Shown here piece by piece: positions 11,122-23,027 of a DNA stretch of 64,000 nt. This DNA is from Granulicoccus phenolivorans DSM 17626 = NBRC 107789 = JCM 15570 (lineage in GTDB: Bacteria; Actinomycetota; Actinomycetes; Propionibacteriales; Propionibacteriaceae). The notes under the pieces are model-generated. The model worked only from the letters and a program-made list of their open reading frames with translations. It was not told where the DNA came from and did no database searches. Every line of letters starts with the position of its first letter. The stretch's first letter is position 1. The position numbers were made by a program, and so were the translations under genes. The DNA lies in NCBI RefSeq assembly GCF_000423085.1, contig NZ_AUHH01000015.1:24653-88652 (forward strand). Reading direction: 5' to 3'.

Positions 11122-12233
11122 CGTCGTTCCCCCCGGGCCTTCCCCGCCTCGGTGCGGCGGTCGTCGTTCCTGCGGTCCTCATGTTTGGACCGGTCGGGTC
11201 GCGGGCTCAGGTCGATCGCCTCGAACCGGTCATAGGCCGCGACGATCCGGCCGACCAGCTTGTGCCGCACGACGTCGTGGCTGGTCAGGTTGCAGAAGGC
11301 GATGTCCTCCACCCCGTCCAGAATCGCCTGGACCCCGCGCAGCCCACTGCGTACGCCGCCGGGGAGGTCGACCTGGGTGACGTCACCGGTGACCACGATC
11401 TTGGACCCGAAGCCGAGGCGGGTCAGGAACATCTTCATCTGCTCCATCGAGGTGTTCTGGGCCTCGTCGAGGATGATGAAGGCATCGTTGAGGGTCCGTC
11501 CACGCATGTAGGCCAGCGGGGCGACCTCGATCGTGCCGGCGGTCAGCAGCCGCGGAATCGACTCCGGGTCGACCATGTCGTGCAGGGCGTCGTAGAGCGG
11601 GCGCAGGTAGGGATCGATCTTGTCGTTCAACGTGCCGGGCAGGAAGCCGAGTCGCTCGCCGGCCTCGATCGCCGGGCGGGTCAGCACGATCCGGTTGACC
11701 TCCTTGCGCTGCAGCGCCTGGACCGCCTTGGCCATCGCCAGATAGGTCTTCCCGGTTCCGGCGGGGCCGATCCCGAAGACCACGGTGTGCTGATCGATCG
11801 CGTCGACGTAGCGCTTCTGGTTCAGCGTCTTGGGCCGGATGGTCTTGCCGCGGGTGGACAGGATGTTCTGGGTGAGCACGTCGGCGGGCCGGTCGTCGAT
11901 ATCGGCGGCCATCATCGCCAGGATCCGCTCGACGGCATCCTCGGTCAGCCCCTGGCCGGTGCGGATCACGGTGACCATCTCGGTCAGTGCGTCGGCGCCC
12001 TGGACCAGGGCTTCGGAGGTACCGGTCAGGGTGATCTCGTTACCCCGGACATGGATGTCGGCGTCGAGTTCACGTTCCAGAATGCGTAGGAAGGAATCGG
12101 CCGGACCGAGCACCTTCACCATGTCGATGCTGGCCGGAATGGTGATCCGGCGGCTGCCGGGCTCGCCGTAACCCGGCGTGTCCACCTGATGTGGTCTGAT
12201 TGTGAGCCTCCCGCTAGTAACGATGAGGTTCAT
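11118..12233 (-). CDS. phoH: PhoH-family ATPase
   Basis: 371 residues from ATG 12233. Contains Walker A GPAGTGKTYLA and Walker B FIILDEAQN, with VVTGDVTQVDLP downstream: the PhoH P-loop domain linked to RNA metabolism. A KH-like region (RITIPASIDMVKVLG onward) precedes it. The ATG lies inside a perfect -10-like TACAAT, so the transcript may start downstream of it; a ribosome-site-like GGGAGG follows near 12206-12211, and in-frame GTG 12185 is a possible true start. First gene of the operon with ybeY, corC and era. The C-terminal tail is charged and unconserved. Confidence 0.94.
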   Translation of the reverse strand: MNLIVTSGRLTIRPHQVDTPGYGEPGSRRITIPASIDMVKVLGPADSFLRILERELDADIHVRGNEITLTGTSEALVQGADALTEMVTVIRTGQGLTEDAVERILAMMAADIDDRPADVLTQNILSTRGKTIRPKTLNQKRYVDAIDQHTVVFGIGPAGTGKTYLAMAKAVQALQRKEVNRIVLTRPAIEAGERLGFLPGTLNDKIDPYLRPLYDALHDMVDPESIPRLLTAGTIEVAPLAYMRGRTLNDAFIILDEAQNTSMEQMKMFLTRLGFGSKIVVTGDVTQVDLPGGVRSGLRGVQAILDGVEDIAFCNLTSHDVVRHKLVGRIVAAYDRFEAIDLSPRPDRSKHEDRRNDDRRTEAGKARGERR

Positions 12234-12311
12234 TGTAGGAGACCCCGCCGCACACGGGCACCGTGTTTTCCGGGTGCCCGGTACGCTCGACGCCCAGACG
12301 CAGGAGGAGCC

Positions 12312-12659
12312 GTGTTCCAGACCCATCAGCAGATGCTCGAGACCGAGCCGAACCGGCTCGCCGCGGAGTGCCTGCTGCGCACCTTCCGGCTGCGGCCGTT
12401 GGTCGACTTCCACCAGTTGTTCGAGGTCGTGGACGGGATGTGTGTCCAGAAGGCCCCGCGCTTTCTCGGTCTGGTCACCAGTGAGCAGCCGGTGCTGATG
12501 GCGGTGATCACCCGCACCATCCTGATCTGGGAGCGGGCCCTGGCGGCGAGTCGGTATGTGGTCGGCGGGGACAGTGCCCGGTCCAAGCTCGTGCTGATCG
12601 ACTATCGGTGCATGACGATGCGCCCGATCGAGTTGACGAACCACTTCAAGCTCAGCTGA
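12312..12659 (+). CDS. hypothetical protein, 115 residues
   Basis: Starts at GTG 12312 behind a good AGGAGG site four bases upstream. The product (MFQTHQQMLETEPNRLAAE...) is a mixed alpha/beta sequence without membrane segments or recognised motifs. It is divergent from phoH. An 80-bp palindromic repeat begins 10 bp after its stop. Likely real because of the ribosome site, start position and intact frame; function unknown. Confidence 0.65.
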   Translation: MFQTHQQMLETEPNRLAAECLLRTFRLRPLVDFHQLFEVVDGMCVQKAPRFLGLVTSEQPVLMAVITRTILIWERALAASRYVVGGDSARSKLVLIDYRCMTMRPIELTNHFKLS

Positions 12660-12669
12660 CCGGCCGCCC

Positions 12670-12749
12670 GTGTGCGGATCGTGCTGCTCGATGGTCCCTC
12701 ACGCCCCACAACAGCGATCTACCGGAAAGTAGCATCACGATCCGCACAC
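12670..12749. repeat. 80-bp palindromic repeat element, copy 1
   Basis: Ends are perfect 14-bp inverted repeats, GTGTGCGGATCGTG and CACGATCCGCACAC. Inside are CTGCTCGATGGTCC and a small stem CTAC...GTAG. A second copy of identical length lies at 34663-34742. It could be a REP-like or MITE-like element or a dispersed regulatory RNA stem. Confidence 0.8.
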
Positions 12750-12815
12750 GATGCGAAGTAGCCCCTCACAAATCGCCCGAAAAATCGGCCTGTTCCGGGT
12801 GTGGAGATACTTTTC

Positions 12816-13640
12816 ATGAAGCAGGACCGTGCCCGCATCCAGGCGGGGCTGCGCAAGGGTGACCTGATCAGGTTGCTCCCCGGGATCTACGCCTCCGAAT
12901 TGAGTGCCGAGGCCCTGCTGCGGGCCGTCGCGCAGGTCGATCCCGATGCGGTGGTGGTGGGTCCGGGCGCGCGCTGGCTGGGGTGGCGACCCGATGCGCC
13001 GCCGACCCGCCTCACCGTGGCGAGCAGACGCCGGTTCGGCAGTGCGCACATCCGTTCGGTGCAGCGATCGGTGCCGCTGGACTTCCTCGCCGAGGGCCCA
13101 CTGCGGTTCACCACACCGGCCTACACCGCGGTCGATCTGATCCCCGATCTCGGCGGCTCGGTGGTCGACGAGGTGCTGCGGCACAGCGGGACCCAGCAGG
13201 GCGCTGCGGCGCGGGCCCGAATGTGGGAAGCACTGGCCGCGATGCCCGGGCGCCGCCACAACCTGCTGCGGCGACAGATTCTGGAGGACTCGCGCGATCG
13301 CCCCTGGTCGGAAGCGGAGCGCCGGCTGCACCGGATCCTGCGCGCGGCGGGAATCACCGGCTGGCGGACCAATGTGCGGGTACTCGAGCAGGGCTGGATC
13401 GTGGATCTGGTCTTCCCGCAGTGGCGGATCGCGATCGAGATCGACGGGTGGCAGTACCACAGCAGTCACGCGGCGTTCCTCGCCGACCGGGCCAAATCCA
13501 ACGATCTGGCGGTGGCCGGGTGGCTGGTGTTGCGCCTGACCTGGGAGGACCTGGCCGAGCGGGCCCTGCCGTGGATCAGGCAGGCGCTGGCGCTGCGGCA
13601 GGGCCGGTCAGCGCCGGCCGCCACGCCGGCGGCGGCCTGA
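12816..13640 (+). CDS. AbiEi-like / DUF559 (Vsr-like nuclease fold) protein
   Basis: 274 residues from ATG 12816; GTG 12801 is an alternative. The N-terminal part (GDLIRLLPGIYAS) resembles the AbiEi-type winged domain found in type IV antitoxins. The C-terminal part has the DUF559 pattern IAIEIDGWQYHSS then DRAKSNDLAVAGWLVLRLTWEDL, related to very-short-patch-repair endonucleases. No AbiEii toxin partner is adjacent. Such proteins are common orphans in Actinobacteria and their function is not established. Confidence 0.8.
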   Translation: MKQDRARIQAGLRKGDLIRLLPGIYASELSAEALLRAVAQVDPDAVVVGPGARWLGWRPDAPPTRLTVASRRRFGSAHIRSVQRSVPLDFLAEGPLRFTTPAYTAVDLIPDLGGSVVDEVLRHSGTQQGAAARARMWEALAAMPGRRHNLLRRQILEDSRDRPWSEAERRLHRILRAAGITGWRTNVRVLEQGWIVDLVFPQWRIAIEIDGWQYHSSHAAFLADRAKSNDLAVAGWLVLRLTWEDLAERALPWIRQALALRQGRSAPAATPAAA

Positions 13641-13642
13641 AC

Positions 13643-14080
13643 TCACAGCGCCCGGCGGTCGTCCTCGATCACGTGCATCGCGGCCTCTTCGGCGGTGGCG
13701 CCGGCGCCGTCGATGCCGACGTCCTCGGCGAGCAACTCGGACTCCCGGTCCTCGCCGGGGTAACCGTGGTTGGTGTCGACCAGTCGCCCCGCCCGGGTGG
13801 CCCCGACCTCGCGACCCTCCTCGTGTTCGGCCTCCTCTTCGTCCTCCGACCAGGTGTCGATGGGCTCGGGCTCTTCCTGGGGCAACCGGATCTCGATGGT
13901 CTCGCCCTGCAACGCCTCGGCGGGGGTGTTCCCGAAGCCCTGGGCCGGCGACCACCGGTCGGTGGGCACGATGCCTTCGTCCAGGGGATCGCCGACGCCG
14001 CGCTCGATCAGGCTGTCTGCGGCATCCAGTTGATCCAGCTGCTCGGACTCGTCGGGAATCTCGTAGTCGAACTCACTCAT
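13643..14080 (-). CDS. DUF5709-type acidic protein
   Basis: 145 residues, strongly acidic. RGVGDPLDEGIVPTDRWSP and LLAEDVGIDGAGATAEEAAMHV match the actinobacterial DUF5709 family, whose function is unknown. No signal or membrane segment. Convergent with the upstream DUF559 gene, 2 bp between stops, and divergent from the ADP-ribosylglycohydrolase-like gene. Confidence 0.8.
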   Translation of the reverse strand: MSEFDYEIPDESEQLDQLDAADSLIERGVGDPLDEGIVPTDRWSPAQGFGNTPAEALQGETIEIRLPQEEPEPIDTWSEDEEEAEHEEGREVGATRAGRLVDTNHGYPGEDRESELLAEDVGIDGAGATAEEAAMHVIEDDRRAL

Positions 14081-14173
14081 GGATCAATCCTGCCACTGCT
14101 GTCCGGCGAAATTGGACGATGCGCAATTCGCCGAACCGGCGCGTCGCAGCGCCACCTCGCATACCGTTATTGC

Positions 14174-15244
14174 ATGGCTGAGGATCCCTTTGATCCGAGG
14201 GACACCGGCGATGAGCCGGACTATCCTCCGGCGTACCCCGAAGCGTTCAGCAACGCGTACCGGGGCATGTTGCTCGGCCTGCTGCTCGGCGATGTCCGCG
14301 ACCCGACCCAGCGGGTCCTGCAGTCCGGGCCCGCGGTCCAACAGACCTGCCTGACCGTCGATGCCCTGATCCGCTACGAGGCCTGGCTGGGCAACGATTC
14401 CGGCGCGCGCGACCCGATGCCGGAGGTGTCCAGTGCGGTGCTGCGGTGGGCGGCGATGCAGGGCCTGGTCAAACGTCCGGACCTGCTCAGCGGGTGGGTC
14501 AGTCGGGTCACGGTGCTCAATGCGCCGCGCGGCCAGGATCGACCCAGCGAGCAGGCGCTCCCCGGGCTGACCGTCGGTCGGCAGTGGGCGGCGAACGAGG
14601 ACACCTCCTCGGTTCCGTTGCTGCGCTGCCTTCCGCTGGCCGGGACCGCGATCGTGGCCGGCCCCGCCGAGGTCTCCCAGTGGTGCGCCCTGTCCGCGGC
14701 CCTCACTCATGGCAATGCCGATGCGCTGATCTCGACCAGTTTTCTCGGCGTGATGGTCGGGGCCCACCTCACCTCGGTCTTCCGCGAGGGCGCCCAGGAA
14801 CTGGATCCCGCGACCGCCACCTCTTGGCTGATGCGCGAGCATCCGGGCTGTGAACTGATCGACCGGGTGATCAGCGTGCTCGCCGACAGTGAGCCCTGGT
14901 CGGCCCAGCGCCTGGCCGAGCTCTCCCCCGACCCCTCCGCGGGATCGGTGCTGATCGGTGCGCTGTACCTGCACCGCCACTTCCGGGGTCAGTCACCCAG
15001 CGCCCTGCGTCCCCGCACCCGCTCCGCCGGTGACCCGTACGCCGTGGCGGCACTCACCGGGGCTCTGCTGGGGCTGGAACGCGGGGTGGACGTCCTCGAT
15101 GTCGACGAACTGACCCGGCACGAACTGACCTGGCCGATGGACACCCTGGCCCGGGACTACTGCTCGCTGATGTGGGTGATCCCCAGCGAGTTCGGCTCCC
15201 CGGATTCCTACGAGCAGATCCGCGAGCGCTATCCGACCCAGTGA
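14174..15244 (+). CDS. ADP-ribosylglycohydrolase-fold protein, probably inactive
   Basis: 356 residues from ATG 14174. YRGMLLGLLLGDV at the start, ALTHGNADALISTSFLGVMVGAHL in the middle and DPYAVAALTGALLGLERG near the end follow the all-helical ADP-ribosylglycohydrolase (ARH) fold. The two metal-binding signatures are lost: the usual TDDT stretch is QTCLT here, and the DTD(T/S) before the final helix is GDPY. It may have lost hydrolase activity and act as a binding protein. Single gene. Confidence 0.65.
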   Translation: MAEDPFDPRDTGDEPDYPPAYPEAFSNAYRGMLLGLLLGDVRDPTQRVLQSGPAVQQTCLTVDALIRYEAWLGNDSGARDPMPEVSSAVLRWAAMQGLVKRPDLLSGWVSRVTVLNAPRGQDRPSEQALPGLTVGRQWAANEDTSSVPLLRCLPLAGTAIVAGPAEVSQWCALSAALTHGNADALISTSFLGVMVGAHLTSVFREGAQELDPATATSWLMREHPGCELIDRVISVLADSEPWSAQRLAELSPDPSAGSVLIGALYLHRHFRGQSPSALRPRTRSAGDPYAVAALTGALLGLERGVDVLDVDELTRHELTWPMDTLARDYCSLMWVIPSEFGSPDSYEQIRERYPTQ

Positions 15245-15631
15245 CCGCGGCCGACGATTCCGCGACACAACCGCACGCCCGGCCCTTCCCGCGACAGCAA
15301 CCGCACGCCCGGCCCTTCCCGCGACGCGATCCACCACCCGGCGACACAGCATCCCTCCGGCGCCTGCTGCAGCAAACGCGGCAAGCATTTCAACCTGCAC
15401 GACACACGAACCCATCGCAGGAAAGCCCCGGCCGAAACATGCATCGCAGGAAGGCCCACCCCGGACCTGACACCCGGCCGCCCCGAAACCCTGCACCGGA
15501 ATGATGGCCGCCAGAGCCGGAGCGTGCCGCTTCCCGCGACGCCGGCCCCGATCCGCGCAGCGAAATGCTCCCGCAGGCGCCCGCCGGTCGCGATGCGCCG
15601 CATCCACGGCCCGGGCCTACACTGATCGGCC
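15245..15631. repeat. spacer with a 31-bp duplication
   Basis: No gene seen. A block containing AACCGCACGCCCGGCCC and TTCCCGCGAC occurs twice in tandem near 15268-15330. Minus-strand frames here have no coding character. A -10-like TACACT at 15618-15623 precedes the next gene by 8 nt. Confidence 0.55.
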
Positions 15632-16327
15632 GTGACAGATTCCTCCCGCCCGTTGGTGTACGCCGAGACCGGCTCGCGTTTCTACGCGTACCTGTTGGCG
15701 GGGGTGACCATCGTGGTGATCCTGTCCGGGATCGGCGCCTCCAAGGGCGTCATGATCGGCCCGGTGATCACCGACGGCGCCTTCTTCCTGTTCCCGCTGG
15801 CCTACATCCTCGGGGACGTGATCACCGAGGTGTACGGCCCGAACGCCGCCCGCCGGGCCATCATCGCCGGTTTCGTCGCGAATGTGACCTCGGTCGGGGT
15901 CTACCAGTTGATCATCGTGCTGCCCGGCTTCACCGACGACTACGGGGTGGCCAAACAACACGCCCTGGAAACCGCCCTCGGCCCGGTCTGGCAGGTCGTC
16001 CTCGCCGGCCTCCTCGGGTACGCCGCCGGCCAGTCCCTCAACTCCCTGACCATGTGGCTGGGCAAACGCCGGCACGGGGAACGCGGTCTGCTCGGCCGAC
16101 TCGCCGGCGCCACCGGCCTGGGTGAGGCCGTGGACACGATCGTGTTCTGCACCGTCGCCGCGACCGCGATCGGGATCTCCACGATCGGCCAGTGGGCGAA
16201 CTACACCTTCTTCGGATTCCTCTACAAGGTGATCGTCCAGTACGCCGTGATGCCACTCACCGCGCTGGCGATTCGGCGCCTGAAAGTGGCCGAGCCGAGC
16301 TACCAGGCCCGCCTGCACCGGGCCTGA
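15632..16327 (+). CDS. queuosine precursor transporter (YhhQ/VUT family)
   Basis: 231 residues from GTG 15632, apparently leaderless. Six hydrophobic segments with the family motifs DGAFFLFPLAYILGDVITEVYG and TVAATAIG in the fifth or so helix. YhhQ-type ECF-independent transporters import queuosine precursors (preQ0/preQ1) and, in some lineages, queuine or queuosine. It lies tail-to-tail with the nucleoside hydrolase-tgt pair, supporting a role in tRNA queuosine supply. Its last codons are duplicated as a tandem repeat downstream. Confidence 0.87.
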   Translation: MTDSSRPLVYAETGSRFYAYLLAGVTIVVILSGIGASKGVMIGPVITDGAFFLFPLAYILGDVITEVYGPNAARRAIIAGFVANVTSVGVYQLIIVLPGFTDDYGVAKQHALETALGPVWQVVLAGLLGYAAGQSLNSLTMWLGKRRHGERGLLGRLAGATGLGEAVDTIVFCTVAATAIGISTIGQWANYTFFGFLYKVIVQYAVMPLTALAIRRLKVAEPSYQARLHRA

Positions 16328-16387
16328 GCACACCGGGCCTGAACGCACCGGGCCCGACTGCACCAAGCCTGAGGGCACCGGGCCAGA
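16313..16387. repeat. 5 x 15-bp tandem repeat including the yhhQ stop
   Basis: Units of the type CTGCACCGGGCCTGA run in register from the last four codons plus stop of the transporter gene to just before the convergent nucleoside hydrolase stop. Confidence 0.85.
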
Positions 16388-16396
16388 GCGTCGGGT

Positions 16397-17361
16397 TCAG
16401 CGCTCGCCGGCCCCCAGTGCGGCGATGGCCGCGGCGAGCAGGTCCAGCACCCGATGGGGATCCGCCCGATCGACGATCCGGGCGTTCGGCGGATACCCCC
16501 ACAACCGCCGGGCGTCGCGTACGGTCGTGCCCCGCATCAGCTCCGACTCGGTCTCCACCCCGACCCATTGCGGGGTCGTCGGCACCGCCAACGCGCCCGC
16601 GGCCACCTGCGCGGCGAGCAGATCATGGATCATCGCCAAATACCCGTAGCCGTACTCCTCATGGAACTCGAAGTAGAACCGCAACGCGTCGGTGAGCAGC
16701 CGGGGCACCGGCGCCGCGTCCAGCGCAGCGGTCATCGCGGTCAGTTGCTGCGGGGTGATCACGATCTGTTCGGTGACCTGCAACGAGCACAGCACGGGCA
16801 GCCGGTCCACCGGGCGGCCCTGCCAAGCGGCCAGCACCCGCGCCAACGCGTGCGGATCGGCCCAGGCGTTGAACTCCGCGCTCGGGGTGGTGTTGCCCGG
16901 ATGGTCGAACCCGCCGCCCATGATGACCACCGACCCGAGCAGGTCCGGCAGGTCGGGCTCGGCGTCCAGCGCGACGGCGAGGTTGGTGACCGGCCCGGTC
17001 AGCAGCAGCGTGGTTTCGCCGGGGTGGCGGCGTACCTCCTCCAGCCAGACCTCCAGCGCCGGCCGCGGCGACAGCGCGCGATTCGGCTCCGGCAGCCGGG
17101 CGTACCCGAGACCGGTCGGGCCGTGCGTCTCCGGCACGGTCACCAGCGGTACGCGCAGCGGCGCCCGGGCCCCCACGGCCACCTCGACATCGTCGCGGCC
17201 GCACACCTGCAGCACCCCGAGGGAGTTCGCCGCGGCCTGGTCGGCGTCGGTGTTTCCCGCGCAGGTGGTCACCGCGACCAGCTCCACCTCCGGTTGCGCG
17301 GCCAGCCAGACCAGCGCCAACGCGTCGTCGATGCCGGTGTCGACGTCAGCGATCAGCCGCA

Positions 17362-17362
<1 letters not shown>
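16397..17362 (-). CDS. inosine/uridine-type nucleoside hydrolase
   Basis: 321 residues. The calcium site DVDTGIDDALAL opens the protein, and VVIMGGGF plus NAWADPHALARVL are the further family signatures. It hydrolyses ribonucleosides to base and ribose; substrate cannot be read directly. Its ATG overlaps the tgt stop by one base (TGATG), so it is translationally coupled to tgt. Queuosine hydrolase QueK belongs to this superfamily, which makes queuosine a candidate substrate here. Confidence 0.9.
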
Positions 17363-19957
<2,595 letters not shown>

Positions 19958-19972
<15 letters not shown>

Positions 19973-20021
19973 CGAGGTCGACCAGAAACGAGGTCGACCA
20001 GAAACGAGGTCGACCAGAAAT
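19958..20021. repeat. 4 x 16-bp tandem repeat including the P450 stop
   Basis: Units GAGGTCGACCAGAAAC, the first a variant that encodes the C-terminal GVDQ and stop. Lies in the convergent P450/rsmE spacer. Confidence 0.9.
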
Positions 20022-20048
20022 CGGCGCGGCGCACTGCGTCCGCGGCAA

Positions 20049-20774
20049 TCAGTCCGGCCGGCGCAGCTGACCGACCGCGACCACGCCCGCGGTGGAGGTA
20101 CGCAGCACCCCGTCGCTGATCACGGCCGTCCGGGCCCCGGCGGCGGTCAACAGCCCGAGCTCGTCGTCCCCGATCCCGCCCTCGGGACCGACCAGCAGCA
20201 GCACCCGCTGCCCCGGTTCGGCCGCCGACAGCGGGTCGGTGGCGTCCTCGTGCAGCACATACACCGCGTCGAAACCGGCGAACTCCGCGACCAGTTGCTT
20301 GGTGGTCAGCGGCCCGCGCACCTGCGGGATCCACAGCCGCCGCGACTGTTTGGTGGCCTCCCGGACGGTGTTCGCCCATTTCCCCAGCGCTTTCGCCGCC
20401 CGGTCCCCGGACCATTTCACGATCGACCGGTTCGCCTGCCAGGCGTACACCCCGGCGACGCCGACCTCGGTCAGCATCTCCACGGCCAGTTCGCCGCGGT
20501 CGCCCTTGGCCAGGGCCTGGGCGACCCAGACCTCCGGGGCCGGCGCGGCGGCCACCCGGACCTCCGCCACTTCGATGGTGATGCCCTGCTTGGTCACCTC
20601 GGTCACCGGCCCGGTGACCGCCCGTCCGGCGCCGTCGGCCAGGTCGACGACCTCACCGGGTTCGATCCGGCGTACCACCGCGGCGTGCCGGCCCTCGTCC
20701 CCGCGCAGCGGCACCGCCTGCCCGACCGCCGGGAGCGGCTCGGGCAACTCGGTGAGGAACAGCGGCCGGGTCAC
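20049..20774 (-). CDS. rsmE: 16S rRNA (uracil1498-N3)-methyltransferase RsmE
   Basis: Methylates U1498 in the decoding centre. 241 residues. The SPOUT knot signatures [18 protein letters not shown] and [15 protein letters not shown] lie at the C-terminus, with an N-terminal PUA-like domain. The family usually has LG.RILR.ETA; here [10 protein letters not shown] is a mild variant. The start overlaps the dnaJ stop by 4 bp, matching the conserved hrcA-dnaJ-rsmE order. Confidence 0.94.
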   Translation of the reverse strand: MTRPLFLTELPEPLPAVGQAVPLRGDEGRHAAVVRRIEPGEVVDLADGAGRAVTGPVTEVTKQGITIEVAEVRVAAAPAPEVWVAQALAKGDRGELAVEMLTEVGVAGVYAWQANRSIVKWSGDRAAKALGKWANTVREATKQSRRLWIPQVRGPLTTKQLVAEFAGFDAVYVLHEDATDPLSAAEPGQRVLLLVGPEGGIGDDELGLLTAAGARTAVISDGVLRTSTAGVVAVGQLRRPD

Positions 20775-21937
20775 GACTTGAAGGCATCCCGGACGCGCTC
20801 GAAGAAGTTCTTCTCGTGCCGGTCGGGTACCGGTTCGAACTGCTCCTCGTCCCGGGCCACCGCGAGCTGGCGCAGCAGATCCTTCTGCTCGTCGGTCAGG
20901 TCGGTCGGGGTCTGCACCAGGAAGGTGATCCCCAGTTCACCGCGGCCGCGACCGTCCAGCGACGCGATCCCGCGCCCGGGCACGGCGATCCGGTGCCCGG
21001 ACTGGGTCCCGGCCGGCACGTCCACCTCCAGCGCGCGATCCTCCTCGGCGGAGTCGGGCCATTCGGCCTCCAGAGTGTCCAGGCGTACCTCGGTGCCCAG
21101 TGCCGCCGCGGTCATCGGCACCTTCACCACCATCTCCAGAGCAGTCCCATTGCGACGAAACCGGGGATGCTCGGCCACCTGCACCTCCACATAGAGATCG
21201 CCGGCCGGACCGCCCCCGGGGCCGACCTCGCCGTGCGAGTCGAGCCGGATCCGGATCCCGTTGTCGACGCCGGCGGGCACCTTGACCTTGATCTCGTGGG
21301 TGCTGCGGACCCGGCCCTCGCCGTCGCACTCACCACACGGGTGCGCGATCACGCTGCCGTACCCGTGACAGGTGGGGCACGGCTGCACGGTGCGGATATC
21401 ACCGAGGAAGGACCGCTGTACCCGGGTCACATCGCCGGCGCCCTTACAGGTCTTGCACTGCTCCGGCTGGGTCCCGTCGGCCGCACCGGTGCCCTGACAC
21501 TTCGGGCAGACCACCGCGGTCTCGACGTTCAGCGGTTTGACCGTCCCGAACGCGGCCTCCCACAGCTCCAGGCGGACCCGGATCAGCGCGTCCTGGCCCC
21601 GTCGGGTACGCGACCGCGGCCCGCGCGGCGCCTGCTGGCCGAACATCGCATCGACGAGGTTGGTGAAGTCGAAGCCACCGGAGGCGTCGAACCCGCCGAA
21701 ACCGCCACCCATCCCGCCATTGCCGCGCGGGTCACCGCCCCGGTCGTAGATCGAACGCTTGCGGTCGTCGGAGAGCACGTCATAGGCCTCCTGGATCGAC
21801 TTGAACTTCTCATCCGCACCCGGCTCGGTGTTCACGTCGGGGTGATACTGCATCGCGAGGCGGCGGTACGCCTTCTTGATCGCTTCCGCCGACGCATCGC
21901 GCGCCACCCCGAGGGTCTGGTAGTAGTCAGAACTCAT
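20771..21937 (-). CDS. dnaJ: chaperone DnaJ
   Basis: Hsp40 co-chaperone of DnaK. 388 residues. J domain with HPD in QYHPDVN near residue 32, a Gly/Phe-rich region at about 70-95 ([10 protein letters not shown]), then a zinc domain with [24 protein letters not shown] and CGECDGEG, and C-terminal substrate-binding domains. It belongs to the DnaJ2 type linked to hrcA in Actinobacteria. It starts 9 nt after hrcA, under the CIRCE operator. Confidence 0.96.
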   Translation of the reverse strand: MSSDYYQTLGVARDASAEAIKKAYRRLAMQYHPDVNTEPGADEKFKSIQEAYDVLSDDRKRSIYDRGGDPRGNGGMGGGFGGFDASGGFDFTNLVDAMFGQQAPRGPRSRTRRGQDALIRVRLELWEAAFGTVKPLNVETAVVCPKCQGTGAADGTQPEQCKTCKGAGDVTRVQRSFLGDIRTVQPCPTCHGYGSVIAHPCGECDGEGRVRSTHEIKVKVPAGVDNGIRIRLDSHGEVGPGGGPAGDLYVEVQVAEHPRFRRNGTALEMVVKVPMTAAALGTEVRLDTLEAEWPDSAEEDRALEVDVPAGTQSGHRIAVPGRGIASLDGRGRGELGITFLVQTPTDLTDEQKDLLRQLAVARDEEQFEPVPDRHEKNFFERVRDAFKS

Positions 21938-21946
21938 GCGTGTCCA

Positions 21947-22957
21947 TCATCCTTCACTGAGGAACCGGCCGACGTAGCGCGCGACCGCGCGTACCGAGGC
22001 GATTGTCGAGGGATAGTCCATCCGGGTCGGGCCGACGATACCGAGGGTGGCCCAGGTGTCCGGGGCGTTCCCATATCCGGCGGCCACCATCGAGGTGGAC
22101 TGCAACTGCTCGAAGGGGTTCTCCCGCCCGATCCGGACGGTCACCTCGTCCCCGGAGGCCGCCTCCCCGAGCAGGCGCAGCAGCACCACCTGCTCCTCCA
22201 GGGCCTCCAGCACCGGCGCGATGGTCGACTCGAAGTCTTCCCCGAACCGGGTGAGATTGGGTACGCCGCCGACCACGACCCGGGTGTCGCCGGCCAGGCC
22301 GAGCATCTCGATGACCGCGGCCACCACCACCCGGGCGCTGGGCCGCAGCGGCGGATCGAACTGCTCCCCCAGGGTCTCCAGCACGGTCAGCGCCTCGGCG
22401 GTCGCCAGGCCGACGACGGCCTTGTTGATCCGGTTCTTCACCCGGGTCAGGTCGTCCTCGCCGAGGTTGAGCAGCAGGTTGCGCTGCTCGACCTTGCCGG
22501 TGGAACTGATCGCGATCACCAGTGTGCGGTCCGGGGACAGGGAGAGCAGTTCGATATGGCGGACCGAGGAGTTCGACAGGATCGGATACTGCACGATCGC
22601 GACCTGTTGGGTGGCCCGGGCGAGCAGGCGTACGGTCCGGGCGACGATGTCGTCCAGGTCGGCCGCACCGGACATGAACGTGGTGATCGCCCGCTTCTCC
22701 GCACCGGACAACGGCTTGATCTCGGCCAACTGGTCGACGAACAGCCGGTAGCCCTTGTCGGTCGGGATCCGGCCGGCGGAGGTGTGCGGCTGCATGATGT
22801 AGCCCTCCTCCTCCAGCACGGCCATGTCATTGCGGATGGTGGCCGGGGAGACCCCGAGGTTGTGCCGCTCGACCAGCGCCTTCGAGCCGACCGGCTCGCG
22901 CGAATCGACGTAATCGGTCACGATGGCGCGCAGCACCTGACGTTTGCGGTCGTCCAT
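21947..22957 (-). CDS. hrcA: heat-inducible repressor HrcA
   Basis: Represses chaperone genes by binding CIRCE. 336 residues from ATG 22957 behind an AGGAGGG site. The winged helix reads EPVGSKALVERHNLGVSPATIRNDMAVLEEEGYI, followed by PHTSAGRIPTDKGYRLFVDQL, the HrcA signature. A CIRCE operator lies 34 nt upstream, so the gene is autoregulated. An upstream extension of the frame was rejected because it crosses the operator. Confidence 0.97.
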   Translation of the reverse strand: MDDRKRQVLRAIVTDYVDSREPVGSKALVERHNLGVSPATIRNDMAVLEEEGYIMQPHTSAGRIPTDKGYRLFVDQLAEIKPLSGAEKRAITTFMSGAADLDDIVARTVRLLARATQQVAIVQYPILSNSSVRHIELLSLSPDRTLVIAISSTGKVEQRNLLLNLGEDDLTRVKNRINKAVVGLATAEALTVLETLGEQFDPPLRPSARVVVAAVIEMLGLAGDTRVVVGGVPNLTRFGEDFESTIAPVLEALEEQVVLLRLLGEAASGDEVTVRIGRENPFEQLQSTSMVAAGYGNAPDTWATLGIVGPTRMDYPSTIASVRAVARYVGRFLSEG

Positions 22958-22990
22958 CGTTCCCTCCTGTCGTTCCCGGCTCGATGCGGC

Positions 22991-23017
22991 TTGGCACTCA
23001 CCGGTACCGAGTGCCAG
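22991..23017. promoter_or_regulatory. CIRCE operator
   Basis: TTGGCACTC, nine bases, then GAGTGCCAG: a close match to the consensus TTAGCACTC-N9-GAGTGCTAA. A minus-strand -10-like TACACT overlaps its edge at 23016-23021. It controls hrcA-dnaJ-rsmE. The divergent metallo-hydrolase starts only 10 nt from it and may share control. Confidence 0.93.
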
Positions 23018-23027
23018 TGTAATCCTT

